DNA of 64,000 nucleotides. Origin: Emcibacter sp. (GTDB lineage Bacteria; Pseudomonadota; Alphaproteobacteria; Sphingomonadales; Emcibacteraceae). The DNA is taken from positions 3,334,001-3,398,000 of the forward strand of contig NZ_OY776217.1 in the NCBI RefSeq assembly GCF_963675455.1, given 5' to 3'. Of the stretch, positions 52,523-62,214 are shown in pieces. The position numbers and the translations under genes are program-made. Every line of letters starts with the position of its first letter. The stretch's first letter is position 1. The notes below the pieces were generated by a model. The model did not search any database. It was not told the origin of the DNA and was given only the letters and a program-made list of their open reading frames with translations.

Positions 52523-52825
52523 CTAATTGCATTGATCTTCACGTCTTCCGTATAAAATTGCCCTTTTGGCTGCGGGAATATCCCTAATCCTTTCTGAACC
52601 AATAGTTGTCTCCAATATAAATTTCTGAGTATCCTTATAAATCCGCTCTAGACTGTTTGCGATGCTTTCCAAATTCTTTTTATCTCGTTCGCTTTCATGC
52701 TCTAAGACTACATGAATGTTCAAACACTCCTCGTCCTGTGCAATCCAAATTATTCTGAAATTTTCAGAAATTTTTCCCAAAAACTCTTTCATTAAAATCA
52801 AGGCGTTATCTCTAATATCCAACAT
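52523..52825 (-). CDS. Small acidic protein, orphan immunity-like paralogue 2
   Basis: 100 residues, unrecognised, AT-rich. Shares the pattern ALxLMxxxxxxISxNFRxIWIxQ with the 52199 gene. The middle is acidic (VVLEHESERDKKNLESIANS). It begins 12 bases after the stop of the toxin-like remnant at 52837, the position of an immunity gene, and the second paralogue follows 24 bases later. Function is inferred only from this context. Confidence 0.55.
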   Translation of the reverse strand: MLDIRDNALILMKEFLGKISENFRIIWIAQDEECLNIHVVLEHESERDKKNLESIANSLERIYKDTQKFILETTIGSERIRDIPAAKRAILYGRREDQCN

Positions 52826-52836
52826 TACTAAAACCC

Positions 52837-53028
52837 TTATGAAGGAGGCGCCGAATTTGGATTAGTAGGCACAACACTTGGACTTTTGCTACCTTTAATA
52901 ATAAACACATTGGTAGGTTGACTAGCATACCCTGCACCTGGGTTCACATTTGTTCCAGTAACTCCATTATATTGGACTACAGGAAACCCCTTTTTGTTGG
53001 TCCCTAATGACCTGCCCCCTTTATTCGG
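52837..53028 (-). pseudogene. C-terminal remnant of a toxin-like protein
   Basis: 63 codons on the minus strand with an in-frame TGA (53029-53031) at the upstream edge and no start codon. It reads GGRSLGTNKKGFPVVQYNG, then VTGTNVNPGAGYASQPTNVF and IIKGSKSPSVVPTNPNSAPPS, then stop. Glycine-, asparagine- and proline-rich ends of this kind occur at the C-termini of Rhs and other polymorphic toxins. The two immunity-like genes directly follow it. I cannot name the toxin family. Confidence 0.5.
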
Positions 53029-53191
53029 TCACTCGGTAAGAGAGTTTTCCTTTTTCCAGTTTGCATAGTTTTGCACTTTTGTCATCAGGGAAGGTCACAT
53101 TATCAACGCTATTGAGTGTACCTCCTATGAGTGGCCAGCTATATGTCTAGCTTGTTTCTGGTAACTAACTGTCCTGGAAATATTACCTACT

Positions 53192-53229
53192 GATTTACGG
53201 TGTGATTAACGGTGACGATTTACGGTGAC
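53192..53229. repeat. Tandem repeat GATTTACGGTGAC (three units)
   Basis: Units at 53192-53203, 53104-equivalent next at 53204-53216 and 53217-53229 read GATTTACGGTGT, GATTAACGGTGAC and GATTTACGGTGAC. They lie 20 bases before the native groEL terminator, at the opposite edge of the island from the CCCCAATGATTCC repeat. The 160 bases between them and the toxin remnant hold no recognisable gene. Confidence 0.6.
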
Positions 53230-53248
53230 AGTAACCGAATTATCTCTT

Positions 53249-54969
<1,721 letters not shown>

Positions 54970-55045
54970 TTTAAATTCCTTTGTGTCTTTTAAATCTGTC
55001 GCGAGAACCGGGGTTCAATCGCGCTTAAGAATTTCCGGATGCGAA

Positions 55046-55333
55046 TTATTCGATAATGCCGAGAATATCGGATTCTTTCATGATCAGAAGGTCTTCACCT
55101 TCGACCTTGACTTCGGTGCCGGACCATTTGCCAAACAGGACGGTATCGCCTGCTTTTACATCCAGTGCTGTCACAGTGCCGTCTTCGGCTTTGTGGCCGG
55201 AACCTACGGCAACGATTTCACCCTGGCTTGGTTTTTCCTGGGCGGTGTCCGGCAGAATGATGCCACCGGCGGTTTTCTGTTCTGCGTCGACGCGACGAAC
55301 CAGAACGCGGTCATGCAAAGGACGAAATGCCAT
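55046..55333 (-). CDS. groS: Co-chaperonin GroES
   Basis: 95 residues. MAFRPLHDRVLVRRVDAEQK is the start; the mobile loop is KTAGGIILPDTAQEKPSQGE; it ends DLLIMKESDILGIIE. The heptamer caps GroEL. It precedes groEL in the usual order. The CIRCE operator starts 40 bases upstream of its ATG. Confidence 0.99.
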   Translation of the reverse strand: MAFRPLHDRVLVRRVDAEQKTAGGIILPDTAQEKPSQGEIVAVGSGHKAEDGTVTALDVKAGDTVLFGKWSGTEVKVEGEDLLIMKESDILGIIE

Positions 55334-55372
55334 TTCGTAATTCCCTCTATTTTGTTGGGTTGAAGTTAAAGG

Positions 55373-55399
55373 TTAGCACTCACTCCCTTAGAGTGCTAA
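55373..55399. promoter_or_regulatory. CIRCE operator of groESL
   Basis: TTAGCACTC-N9-GAGTGCTAA is a perfect match to the HrcA-binding consensus. It lies between the predicted RpoH-like -10 and the groES start, so HrcA bound here would block transcription. Confidence 0.97.
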
Positions 55400-55412
55400 C
55401 AGCTGCCTAGAG

Positions 55413-55440
55413 AGATAAGCCATGGGAAGAGAGAGTCAAG
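55413..55440 (-). promoter_or_regulatory. RpoH (sigma-32)-like promoter of groESL
   Basis: On the minus strand CTTG (55440-55437) and CTTATCT (55419-55413) are 17 bases apart, matching the alphaproteobacterial RpoH pattern CTTG-N17-CYTATNT. Because CIRCE follows, the operon probably has both positive heat-shock and HrcA-repressor control. Confidence 0.6.
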
Positions 55441-55558
55441 GGGATCGGGTGAAAAAACTTCACCTTTTTGTGATTTTTTTGAGAGAGAGCGGGAGATGCC
55501 CTCCTCTGTCAGTCATATATGGACGCGGGAGAGAGAATTGCAAGACGAAGGTCACGGA

Positions 55559-56449
55559 TTAATTATCTTCAAAATTAACAGCCGCTGCCAACAAACCATC
55601 CATCCAAGGATGCTTACTATAGTCTAAGAAATAATAAACATTATCGGTGAATTCTTTTGAGATCACAGGTTGTTCACTTCGAAAATAAATATACCTCCGA
55701 GAATAAATTTGTGTAATTTCATTGCAAAGGTTCACTTCATTCGGCGTTAGTTGAATGGTTACAACTTCTGGCATTGAGAAATATGGTCCAGATGGCCGCA
55801 CAAATGCGATAGCCATCCCAGGAGTAAGAGGAACAAAACACTTACAGGGCAATAAGGGATTAGGGCCATCTATATCCTGTAAAAAACCCTCGCCAAAAAT
55901 AAACTCTCGAGAGTCTGAAAACATTACTATGATTTTCCCACTCGCCCGAAGACTGGCAATCATTTCTGGATATTTAATTTGGATATTACGTAACTCCAAA
56001 ACTTTTAAATCATTGGAATCTCTGAACGGTAAATCCGGAAGAAATTCATTTCTAAAAGCTTTCTGTTCGAGCGTTAATTTATGCCTAAACCCCGGACTAC
56101 GCACAATGAGCGATGCAATACTTTCTGCGAAATCATTTTTACTCTTTGAATCAAACGAACCTGCTTTAAATCTTTTCATGTAAGCCATCTCTTCATTCGA
56201 CGGCTTTGCCTCCAGACTGTTCAGTGCATCAACGACAAAAGATATTCTGTCATCAGCGGCTTGAAAACTCGATTCAATAGAATGGCTCCAAGGCCCCTCT
56301 AAATCTATATAGTGGTGATTGCCAACTACCCCAAATTTGGCTGGTGCCCCCCTTACTAAATCACCTTCCGAAGATAATCTGCAAACCTTTCCTTCATTGT
56401 CCATCCAAAATTTGGAAAGCGCCTTTGGCCAGTAATGATCTTTAGTCAA
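55559..56449 (-). CDS. DUF4238-like hypothetical protein
   Basis: 296 residues, AT-rich relative to the flanking genes. The N-terminus MTKDHYWPKALSKFWMDNEG and the following GNHHYIDLEGPWSHSIE resemble DUF4238 proteins, whose starts have HYxPxxyLkxF, but this match is weak. No membrane segment or signal peptide is seen. DUF4238 genes are often accessory and of unknown function, sometimes near defence genes. It is isolated between the groESL promoter and the TetR gene, so it was probably acquired. Confidence 0.5.
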   Translation of the reverse strand: MTKDHYWPKALSKFWMDNEGKVCRLSSEGDLVRGAPAKFGVVGNHHYIDLEGPWSHSIESSFQAADDRISFVVDALNSLEAKPSNEEMAYMKRFKAGSFDSKSKNDFAESIASLIVRSPGFRHKLTLEQKAFRNEFLPDLPFRDSNDLKVLELRNIQIKYPEMIASLRASGKIIVMFSDSREFIFGEGFLQDIDGPNPLLPCKCFVPLTPGMAIAFVRPSGPYFSMPEVVTIQLTPNEVNLCNEITQIYSRRYIYFRSEQPVISKEFTDNVYYFLDYSKHPWMDGLLAAAVNFEDN

Positions 56450-56526
56450 AAATATGCTCCAGCTTAAGCCAATTATTTAGATAAGGAGCTTACCATAAAT
56501 TCACATATTTTAGTAAAGGCTCAAAA

Positions 56527-57087
56527 TTAAGCCCTATACGGCAGCAGGTGGCGGACCATTTCGCGCATGGTTTCGATGGCCGGTTCCGGGCCGAACAGCT
56601 TGGCGCCCTGGATGGCGCCGTCGATGATGACCATCAGTTGCCGGGCAAAGGAGATCGGATCCTTGAGCCCCATGTCGGCGCCGAGGGTGGCGAACTGTTT
56701 CAGGCTGCGTTCCTTGTGGGTCTTGATGGCCCTGAACACCGGACTTTTCGGATCGGCATATTCCGCCGCCCCCTTCAGGAACATACAGCCGTTGAATTCC
56801 GGCGAGCGGAACCATTCCTCGTAAATCTCCAGCCAGACCTTGAGCCGGCCGACCGGTTTCTTGTCCCAGCCGACAGTTTTCTGCCGGTACTGGTCGGCAA
56901 ACCAGGCCTCGCGCCGCTGCAGGACCGCCACCACCAGATCGTCCTTGGACTTGAAATGATTATAAAGGGTCATTTTGGCGACGCCGGATTCCTTCAGAAT
57001 CGTATCAATGCCGGTGGCGTGATAACCGTCCCGGTTAAACAGCTTTACCGCCGTCTCCACAAGATGATCTTTGCGTGATGAGGCCAT
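56527..57087 (-). CDS. TetR/AcrR family transcriptional regulator
   Basis: 186 residues. The N-terminal HTH is LVETAVKLFNRDGYHATGIDTIL followed by KESGVAKMTLYNHFKSKDDLV. The C-terminal domain, with WLEIYEEWFRSPEFNGCMFLKGA, resembles the LmrA/YxaF-type group. ATG 57087 is used because the 5' extension of the frame is unrelated. The gene is divergent from an HPP-family gene, and palindromes in the gap suggest it controls both. Confidence 0.88.
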   Translation of the reverse strand: MASSRKDHLVETAVKLFNRDGYHATGIDTILKESGVAKMTLYNHFKSKDDLVVAVLQRREAWFADQYRQKTVGWDKKPVGRLKVWLEIYEEWFRSPEFNGCMFLKGAAEYADPKSPVFRAIKTHKERSLKQFATLGADMGLKDPISFARQLMVIIDGAIQGAKLFGPEPAIETMREMVRHLLPYRA

Positions 57088-57187
57088 CAAATAATCCCAT
57101 ACAAACCTGTCTATTTTATCTGTCAAAAACCATATTCCTTTTTCGTCCTCCTTGCAACTTTTCACTTTTATTGAAGAAATATCTTGA

Positions 57188-57213
57188 ATATAGACAGACC
57201 TGTCTGTATATAT
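57188..57213. promoter_or_regulatory. TetR-type operator between tetR and HPP genes
   Basis: ACAGACCTGTCTGT (57194-57207) is a perfect palindrome, extended to 57188-57213 with one mismatched pair. A related half site ACAAACCTGTCTAT lies at 57101-57114 near the regulator start. Position and size fit TetR-dimer sites controlling the divergent pair. Confidence 0.6.
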
Positions 57214-57238
57214 CAAAACAACAACGGAGAACAACGCT

Positions 57239-57745
57239 ATGCAGAACTCACAATCACTCCCGGAGACCCTGCGCCGGAATTTCCCCAACCTGTTCTGGCC
57301 CTGGTTTGGCGGGGCAGTCGCCATCAGCCTGCTGGGCCTCGTGACCAGCACATCCGGCGTTCCGCTGCTGATGGCGCCGTTCGGCGCAAGCTGCGTTCTC
57401 GTTTTCGGTCTTCCCAAAAGCCCGCTGGCTCAACCCCGAAACGTCATCGGCGGTCATATCCTCACCGCCCTGACCGGATTTATCTTCTTGTATCTGTTCG
57501 GGGACAGCTGGTGGGCCATGGGACTGGCTGTCGGCACGGCAATCGCCCTGATGCAACTGACCCGGACAACCCACCCCCCGGCCGGGGCAAACCCGATCCT
57601 GGTGATGATGTCCGCGCCGGCAGCCCCTTTCCTTATATTCCCCGTCCTCTCAGGCGCCCTGATCGTGGTGCTGACAGGATTGTTGGTGAACAACCTCTCC
57701 TCCACCCGAAGCTACCCCCTCAAGAAAGGAAACCAAGATGTATAA
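57239..57745 (+). CDS. HPP family membrane protein
   Basis: 168 residues, four predicted membrane helices. The name-giving motif is in TRTTHPPAGANPILVMMS, after LGLVTSTSGVPLLMAPFGAS. Related HPP proteins act in nitrite or other small-molecule transport in plastids; function in bacteria is not settled. Its stop is 8 bases inside the next gene's start region, so it is coupled to the GST cluster. Confidence 0.88.
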   Translation: MQNSQSLPETLRRNFPNLFWPWFGGAVAISLLGLVTSTSGVPLLMAPFGASCVLVFGLPKSPLAQPRNVIGGHILTALTGFIFLYLFGDSWWAMGLAVGTAIALMQLTRTTHPPAGANPILVMMSAPAAPFLIFPVLSGALIVVLTGLLVNNLSSTRSYPLKKGNQDV

Positions 57746-58346
57746 ACTCTATGATCTCTCCCTGTCCGGCCATTGCCATCGCGTGCGCCTGTTCCTGAAC
57801 CTGCTCGGTCTCGACTATGAAGCGGTCCCTGTGGACCTTCTGTCCGGCGAGCATCTGCAGGAGGCCTACCTCAAACGCAACCCCTTCGGCAAGGTGCCGG
57901 TGCTGGAAGACGACGGTTATCTGGTCCGGGAGTCCAATGCCATCCTGGTTTATCTGGCGCTCAAGCATCGGGCCCGGGACTGGTACCCGGTGGTCGACGA
58001 CGCCAAAACTGCCGCCGAAATCCAGCAATGGCTCAATGTGGCCGCCAACGAGGTGCTGCAGGGCCCGGCCAAGGCCTATGTGGCCCGGGTGTTCGGCGGC
58101 GGTGACGAGGCCTGGAACGAAGGCGTAGAGAACAGCCACAAGCTTTATGCCCTGATGGAGCCGCTGCTGGAAGGGCGCGACTGGCTGGTGGGCGATCATG
58201 GCACCCTGGCCGACATCGCCATGTACAGCTATATCTCCCGCGCGCCTATCGCCGGGGTGGATATTTCCGGCTATGCCAACATTCAGCGCTGGCTTGACAA
58301 TGTGGAGGGCCTTGAAGGCTTTGTCGCCATGCCCGACCCGGCATAA
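57738..58346 (+). CDS. Glutathione S-transferase family protein, copy 1
   Basis: 202 residues. The N-terminal thioredoxin-like domain has CHRVRLFLNLLGLDYEAVPVDL, NPFGKVPVLEDDGYLVRESNAI, and an alpha-helical C-terminal domain follows. The first gene of a GST-PNPOx-GST cluster downstream of the HPP gene. It shares most residues with the 59295 gene, so one arose by duplication. Detoxification is the probable role; substrate unknown. Confidence 0.9.
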   Translation: MYKLYDLSLSGHCHRVRLFLNLLGLDYEAVPVDLLSGEHLQEAYLKRNPFGKVPVLEDDGYLVRESNAILVYLALKHRARDWYPVVDDAKTAAEIQQWLNVAANEVLQGPAKAYVARVFGGGDEAWNEGVENSHKLYALMEPLLEGRDWLVGDHGTLADIAMYSYISRAPIAGVDISGYANIQRWLDNVEGLEGFVAMPDPA

Positions 58347-58350
58347 GGCC

Positions 58351-59244
58351 ATGGACAATCTTACCCCCAATATGACGGAGCTCTCCCCCTTTCACAAGGG
58401 GGAGCAGCACCTGCAGGAAATCACCGGACGGCGCCGTCTCACGGAAAAGATCGGCCGCAATTTCATTCGTCCCTATCTCACGGAACAGCACCAGGATTTT
58501 TTTCGGGAGCTCCGCTATCTATTTCTGTCGCGGCGGGACGGGGACGGCTGGCCCCTGCCCCTGTTCCTGCAGGACGACCTGCCCCTGATGACCGTGCCCG
58601 ATGATCAGCACCTGATCCTGCACGGGCCGCCCGGCGATCTGCAGGAAGGGCAGCGGCTGGGCGTGCTCGGCCTGGACCTCACCAACCGGCGGCGCAACCG
58701 GGTCAACGGCCGGATCATCGCCCGGGAAGAGGATCTCATCATCCTGCGGGTCGACCAGGCCTATGGCAATTGTCCCCAGTATATCGACCTTGAAGACGTA
58801 GGGCGGCTTCCTGCCCCGGGCCCGGAAGTGACTCTGACGTATCTGACCCCGGAACTGGAGGGTTTCATCCGCGCAAACCGGCGTTTCTTTATCGCCAGCG
58901 GCTATAACGGACACCTGAATGACGTGCTCAGCGGCATGGATATCTCCCACCGCGGCGGCGTGCCCGGTTTTGTCCAGGTTGTCGCGCCGGACCGGCTGAT
59001 CTTCCCCGACTATTCGGGCAATAATTTCTTCAACACCCTTGGCAATATCCTGATGGATGGAAAGGCAGGACTGATGTTTATAGATTTTCTGAGTGGCGCG
59101 CGCCTTCGTATTCTCGGCAAGGCCCGGATAATCTTCAAAAACTTCGAAGAAGCCGGCTGGACGCCCGACCCGGACGCGCCGGAGGCAAACCGGCTGGTCG
59201 AAGTTGAGATTGAAAAAGTGCTTCATGCACCGGGCGGGCCATAG
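58351..59244 (+). CDS. Pyridoxamine 5'-phosphate oxidase family protein
   Basis: 297 residues. DFFRELRYLFLSRRDGDGWP opens a split-barrel flavin domain, and FPDYSGNNFFNTLGNILMDGKAGLMFIDFLSG is the second half. These proteins bind FMN or F420-like cofactors, and many are misannotated. ATG 58351, four bases after the GST stop, is chosen over a longer frame that overlaps GST. It sits between two GST paralogues, so it may act on the same class of compounds. Confidence 0.82.
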   Translation: MDNLTPNMTELSPFHKGEQHLQEITGRRRLTEKIGRNFIRPYLTEQHQDFFRELRYLFLSRRDGDGWPLPLFLQDDLPLMTVPDDQHLILHGPPGDLQEGQRLGVLGLDLTNRRRNRVNGRIIAREEDLIILRVDQAYGNCPQYIDLEDVGRLPAPGPEVTLTYLTPELEGFIRANRRFFIASGYNGHLNDVLSGMDISHRGGVPGFVQVVAPDRLIFPDYSGNNFFNTLGNILMDGKAGLMFIDFLSGARLRILGKARIIFKNFEEAGWTPDPDAPEANRLVEVEIEKVLHAPGGP

Positions 59245-59294
59245 TCTTACCACAAATCTTTCTATAATGGACCGGGTAATTGAGAGGGTCAGCC

Positions 59295-59906
59295 ATGTAT
59301 AAACTCTATGAAATGGCCTATTCCGGGCACAGCCACCGGGTCCGCCTGTTCCTGTCCCTGCTGGGGCAGGACTATGAAAGCCGGCCGGTGAGCCTGCGTG
59401 ACGGCGAGCACCTGACCGACGCGTATAAAAAGATCAATCCCTTCGGCAAGATCCCGGTGCTTGACGATGACGGCCATCTGGTCCGGGAATCCAACGCCAT
59501 TCTGGTCTATCTGGCCCTCAAACACAAAGCCCGGGAATGGTATCCTGTCGATGATCCGGCCCGGGCGGCGGAAGTGCAAATGTGGCTCAATGTGGCCGCC
59601 AACGACATCCTGCAGGGCCCGGCCAAAGCCTGGATCGCCACCATGTTCGTGCCCGATGAGACCGCCGTCCGGGACGGGCTTGAGGCAAGCCGCAAGCTAT
59701 TAGGCGTTATGGACGGTCTTCTCGATGGCCGCGACTGGCTCGTAGGCGACGGCCCGACCATCGCCGATGTGGCCAATTACTCGCATATTTCCAAGGGACC
59801 TCTGATCGGCCTCGACCTCGAGCCTTATCTGAACGTGCTGCGCTGGCAGAAAAATATCGAGGCCCTGCCCCGCTTCATCGCCATGCCGACCCCGGAGAAG
59901 TACTGA
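59295..59906 (+). CDS. Glutathione S-transferase family protein, copy 2
   Basis: 203 residues. Same architecture as copy 1: SHRVRLFLSLLGQDYESRPVSL, NPFGKIPVLDDDGHLVRESNAI and LVGDGPTIADVANYSHISKGP. Copy 1 has a cysteine (CHRVR) where copy 2 has serine (SHRVR). That residue is near the usual catalytic position, so the copies may have different substrate use (inference). ATG 59295 is preceded by GAGAGGG. Confidence 0.9.
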   Translation: MYKLYEMAYSGHSHRVRLFLSLLGQDYESRPVSLRDGEHLTDAYKKINPFGKIPVLDDDGHLVRESNAILVYLALKHKAREWYPVDDPARAAEVQMWLNVAANDILQGPAKAWIATMFVPDETAVRDGLEASRKLLGVMDGLLDGRDWLVGDGPTIADVANYSHISKGPLIGLDLEPYLNVLRWQKNIEALPRFIAMPTPEKY

Positions 59907-59943
59907 GCGACTAGATGTAAGCCAAGAACATCGTCTGAGAATA

Positions 59944-60402
59944 TTAATTATTGTCTCGCTTTACCCCCAATATGGTCTGTAATTTCTCCTGAAAAATAAC
60001 TTCTAATTTTTTTTCATTGTGTGCGTTCCAAACAAATCTATCGAACAATTCTTTTGCAGCGCTTTCAATGACCCGAATAGTTTCTTCTTGTGTTTTACCG
60101 GTAAAAGGCCACTGTATTTTAGCTCCCGAAGAAACAAAGACAGGAGGCATGATTTTGAACTGATACAAGAACTTTATTCCCGAGTTTTCGAACTTATCTC
60201 CTTCCTCTACTTCGGTGATATCTTCCCCAATCCCGAAGGCTCCAATATTCTCCAACTCCTCCCCTACTAGTAAATTCACCGAAAATCCGCCAAAATAGTC
60301 ACGGATATGCCCCCCACCCAACATCTGGTAGATGAAAATATGGTTGTCAGAATCATAGAGTCCTGTAACATCGCGAAATCTCTTTTCAATATAGGCCATC
60401 AC
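59944..60402 (-). CDS. AT-rich hypothetical protein
   Basis: 152 residues, unrecognised. It is acidic and AT-rich, with no signal or membrane segment (MMAYIEKRFRDVTGLYDS). IKFLYQFKIMPPVFVSSGAK suggests a beta-rich body. Its start overlaps the end of the Sel1 lipoprotein gene by 4 bases, so translation is coupled. Base composition unlike its neighbours suggests transfer. No function can be assigned. Confidence 0.55.
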   Translation of the reverse strand: MMAYIEKRFRDVTGLYDSDNHIFIYQMLGGGHIRDYFGGFSVNLLVGEELENIGAFGIGEDITEVEEGDKFENSGIKFLYQFKIMPPVFVSSGAKIQWPFTGKTQEETIRVIESAAKELFDRFVWNAHNEKKLEVIFQEKLQTILGVKRDNN

Positions 60403-60929
60403 AATTCCTTCATTTCCCGAAACTCTCGCTCGAGCTTGTCAAATTCTTTCTTGGCCGCCGCATGCCCTTGCTCCGCCGACCGGCCGAACCAGAGATGGGC
60501 AAAGCCGTTATCCTGCTTGCGGCCGCGGCCCTCAAGATACATCATGCCGAGCCGGTATTGCGCTTCAGCATTCCCCTCTGACGACGGCCCCTTCTGCACC
60601 GGCCGGTTATAGAGATAGTTATATTCGAGGCCCGTTTTCGACCGCGCCGCCTTCTCATACCAGTCCGCCGCTTTGTCCAGATCGACCTCGACCCCAAGCC
60701 CCAGTTCATAGGCAAGGCCAAGGCGATACATGGCTTCCTCATCGTCCTGGCCCGCCCGGCAACGGTAATAGCTAAACAACTGCGCCTGATCCTCGACTTG
60801 GCCAAGCTGTGGATTTCCAGACAGGGGTTTCAGTCCCTCAGGCAGGCGGGAGCCGCAAGGATCACCCATCATGCATCCCGAAAGCAGCAGCGGTGCGATC
60901 AGGATTAGTAAATTCAGCTTTTTCATCAT
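60399..60929 (-). CDS. Sel1-repeat lipoprotein
   Basis: 176 residues. Lipoprotein signal LLLSGC with lipid-attachment Cys19. Two Sel1-like repeats are visible: EEAMYRLGLAYELGLGVEVDL and AEAQYRLGMMYLEGRGRKQDN, then AHLWFGRSAEQGHAAAKKEF. Sel1 proteins scaffold protein contacts. It is probably outer-membrane attached via lgt-processed lipid, and is coupled to the downstream AT-rich gene. Confidence 0.87.
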   Translation of the reverse strand: MMKKLNLLILIAPLLLSGCMMGDPCGSRLPEGLKPLSGNPQLGQVEDQAQLFSYYRCRAGQDDEEAMYRLGLAYELGLGVEVDLDKAADWYEKAARSKTGLEYNYLYNRPVQKGPSSEGNAEAQYRLGMMYLEGRGRKQDNGFAHLWFGRSAEQGHAAAKKEFDKLEREFREMKEL

Positions 60930-60945
60930 TCCCCCCTTGCCGCCG

Positions 60946-61275
60946 TCAGCCCTGCGGCCGGTAGATCCCCTTCGGGTCCTCGACCTCGATCACCCACAGG
61001 TCCTCGTCATAATCGCGCTGGCGGGCAATGTAAGTGTCGGCTTTGTCTTCCGGCACCGGGTCATCGCCGAGCGGGCAGCGCCAGACCATCACCCCGTCCA
61101 GGTCCCGCGCCTGGGTATAAAGGATACAGCCGGGGCCGAAAAGGTTCTGCTTGATCAGTACAAGACCCCGGTCCGCATCCCCCTTGTGCAGCACCATGGC
61201 GCTGATCAGTTCCACGTCCAGCCGCCTGATTTCCGCCGACACCCAGATCGAGGTTTTTAATCTTTCTTCGAACAT
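60946..61275 (-). CDS. DUF1491 family protein
   Basis: 109 residues. LKTSIWVSAEIRRLDVELIS, VLHKGDADRGLVLIKQN and the C-terminal DYDEDLWVIEVEDPKG are the DUF1491 pattern, an alphaproteobacterial family of unknown function. It is on the same strand as the Sel1 gene, 16 bases upstream of it. Confidence 0.85.
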   Translation of the reverse strand: MFEERLKTSIWVSAEIRRLDVELISAMVLHKGDADRGLVLIKQNLFGPGCILYTQARDLDGVMVWRCPLGDDPVPEDKADTYIARQRDYDEDLWVIEVEDPKGIYRPQG

Positions 61276-61364
61276 AAACCCTCTTTGGCTTCAAACATAC
61301 AATACCCATAGACATTTAATTCCGGCTCACTATAAACTCGAGAAGCATCGGGAGGAAACGAAAA

Positions 61365-62201
61365 GTGTCAACAAGCGGGACAGACCAGTGGCTGGCGAAA
61401 CTGACCAGCACCATCTGCAAACTGGGCCGGGCCGGGTTCGAGGAAACCCTGTTCGAGCTGGTCAACCTGGCCGTCACCGTGGATCACTGTACGGTTTTCA
61501 TCAACAGCCCCGAGGGCCAGACCGAGCATCTGTTCACCCAGAGCCGGCTTGATGAGGAGACCTGCAACAGGCTCGCCCGCGCCTATGTGTCGGACTTTTG
61601 GGCCCGGGATCCGCAACTGGCGCCAATGACCGAAGACGGCGCACCATCGGAAGGGGATCAGCTTACCGTGCTGGGCAAAACCGACACGGCGGGCTATCCG
61701 GAAGATTACCGCAAACAGTTTTTCGAAAAGACCGGCCTGATCGACAAGGTCTCCAGCCTGCTGCAAACCAGCGCCTTTAATATTTACTGCAGCTTTTACC
61801 GGCTGGAACAGTCCGGCCCCTTTTCGGAACAGGATTTCAGGGAGCTTTCCCGGCTGCTGCCGCTGCTGACCAACCTGATTTTCAAGCATTCCCGCCTGAC
61901 CCAGTTCCGCGACAAACCGGCAGATCCCATTGTCACCAGCGTACCGCTGGGCCGGTCGCCGGATTTGATGAACCGGCTTTTGCATGAACAGAGCGAGGTC
62001 TTCGGCCAGTTGACCGATCGGGAACGGGAAGTCTCTGTGCGCATCATCCAGGGCTATACATCCGAGGCTATTGCACTCGATCTGGGTGTGGCCATTTCCA
62101 CCGTTCATACCTACCGCAAGCGGGCCTATGCCAAGCTTGGCATTTCCTCACAGAACGAACTGTTCAGCCTGATCCTGGAACGGATGCCGGTTGCGACTTG
62201 A
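61365..62201 (+). CDS. LuxR-type HTH transcriptional regulator
   Basis: 278 residues. The N-terminal two-thirds is a helical domain not recognisable as an acyl-homoserine-lactone or response-regulator receiver domain. The C-terminal LuxR HTH is LTDREREVSVRIIQGYTSEAIA then LDLGVAISTVHTYRKRAYAKLG. Start is a GTG at 61365 with GGAGG 8 bases upstream. It is divergent from DUF1491. Target genes are unknown. Confidence 0.88.
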   Translation: MSTSGTDQWLAKLTSTICKLGRAGFEETLFELVNLAVTVDHCTVFINSPEGQTEHLFTQSRLDEETCNRLARAYVSDFWARDPQLAPMTEDGAPSEGDQLTVLGKTDTAGYPEDYRKQFFEKTGLIDKVSSLLQTSAFNIYCSFYRLEQSGPFSEQDFRELSRLLPLLTNLIFKHSRLTQFRDKPADPIVTSVPLGRSPDLMNRLLHEQSEVFGQLTDREREVSVRIIQGYTSEAIALDLGVAISTVHTYRKRAYAKLGISSQNELFSLILERMPVAT

Positions 62202-62214
62202 TAAATGCACCTGA

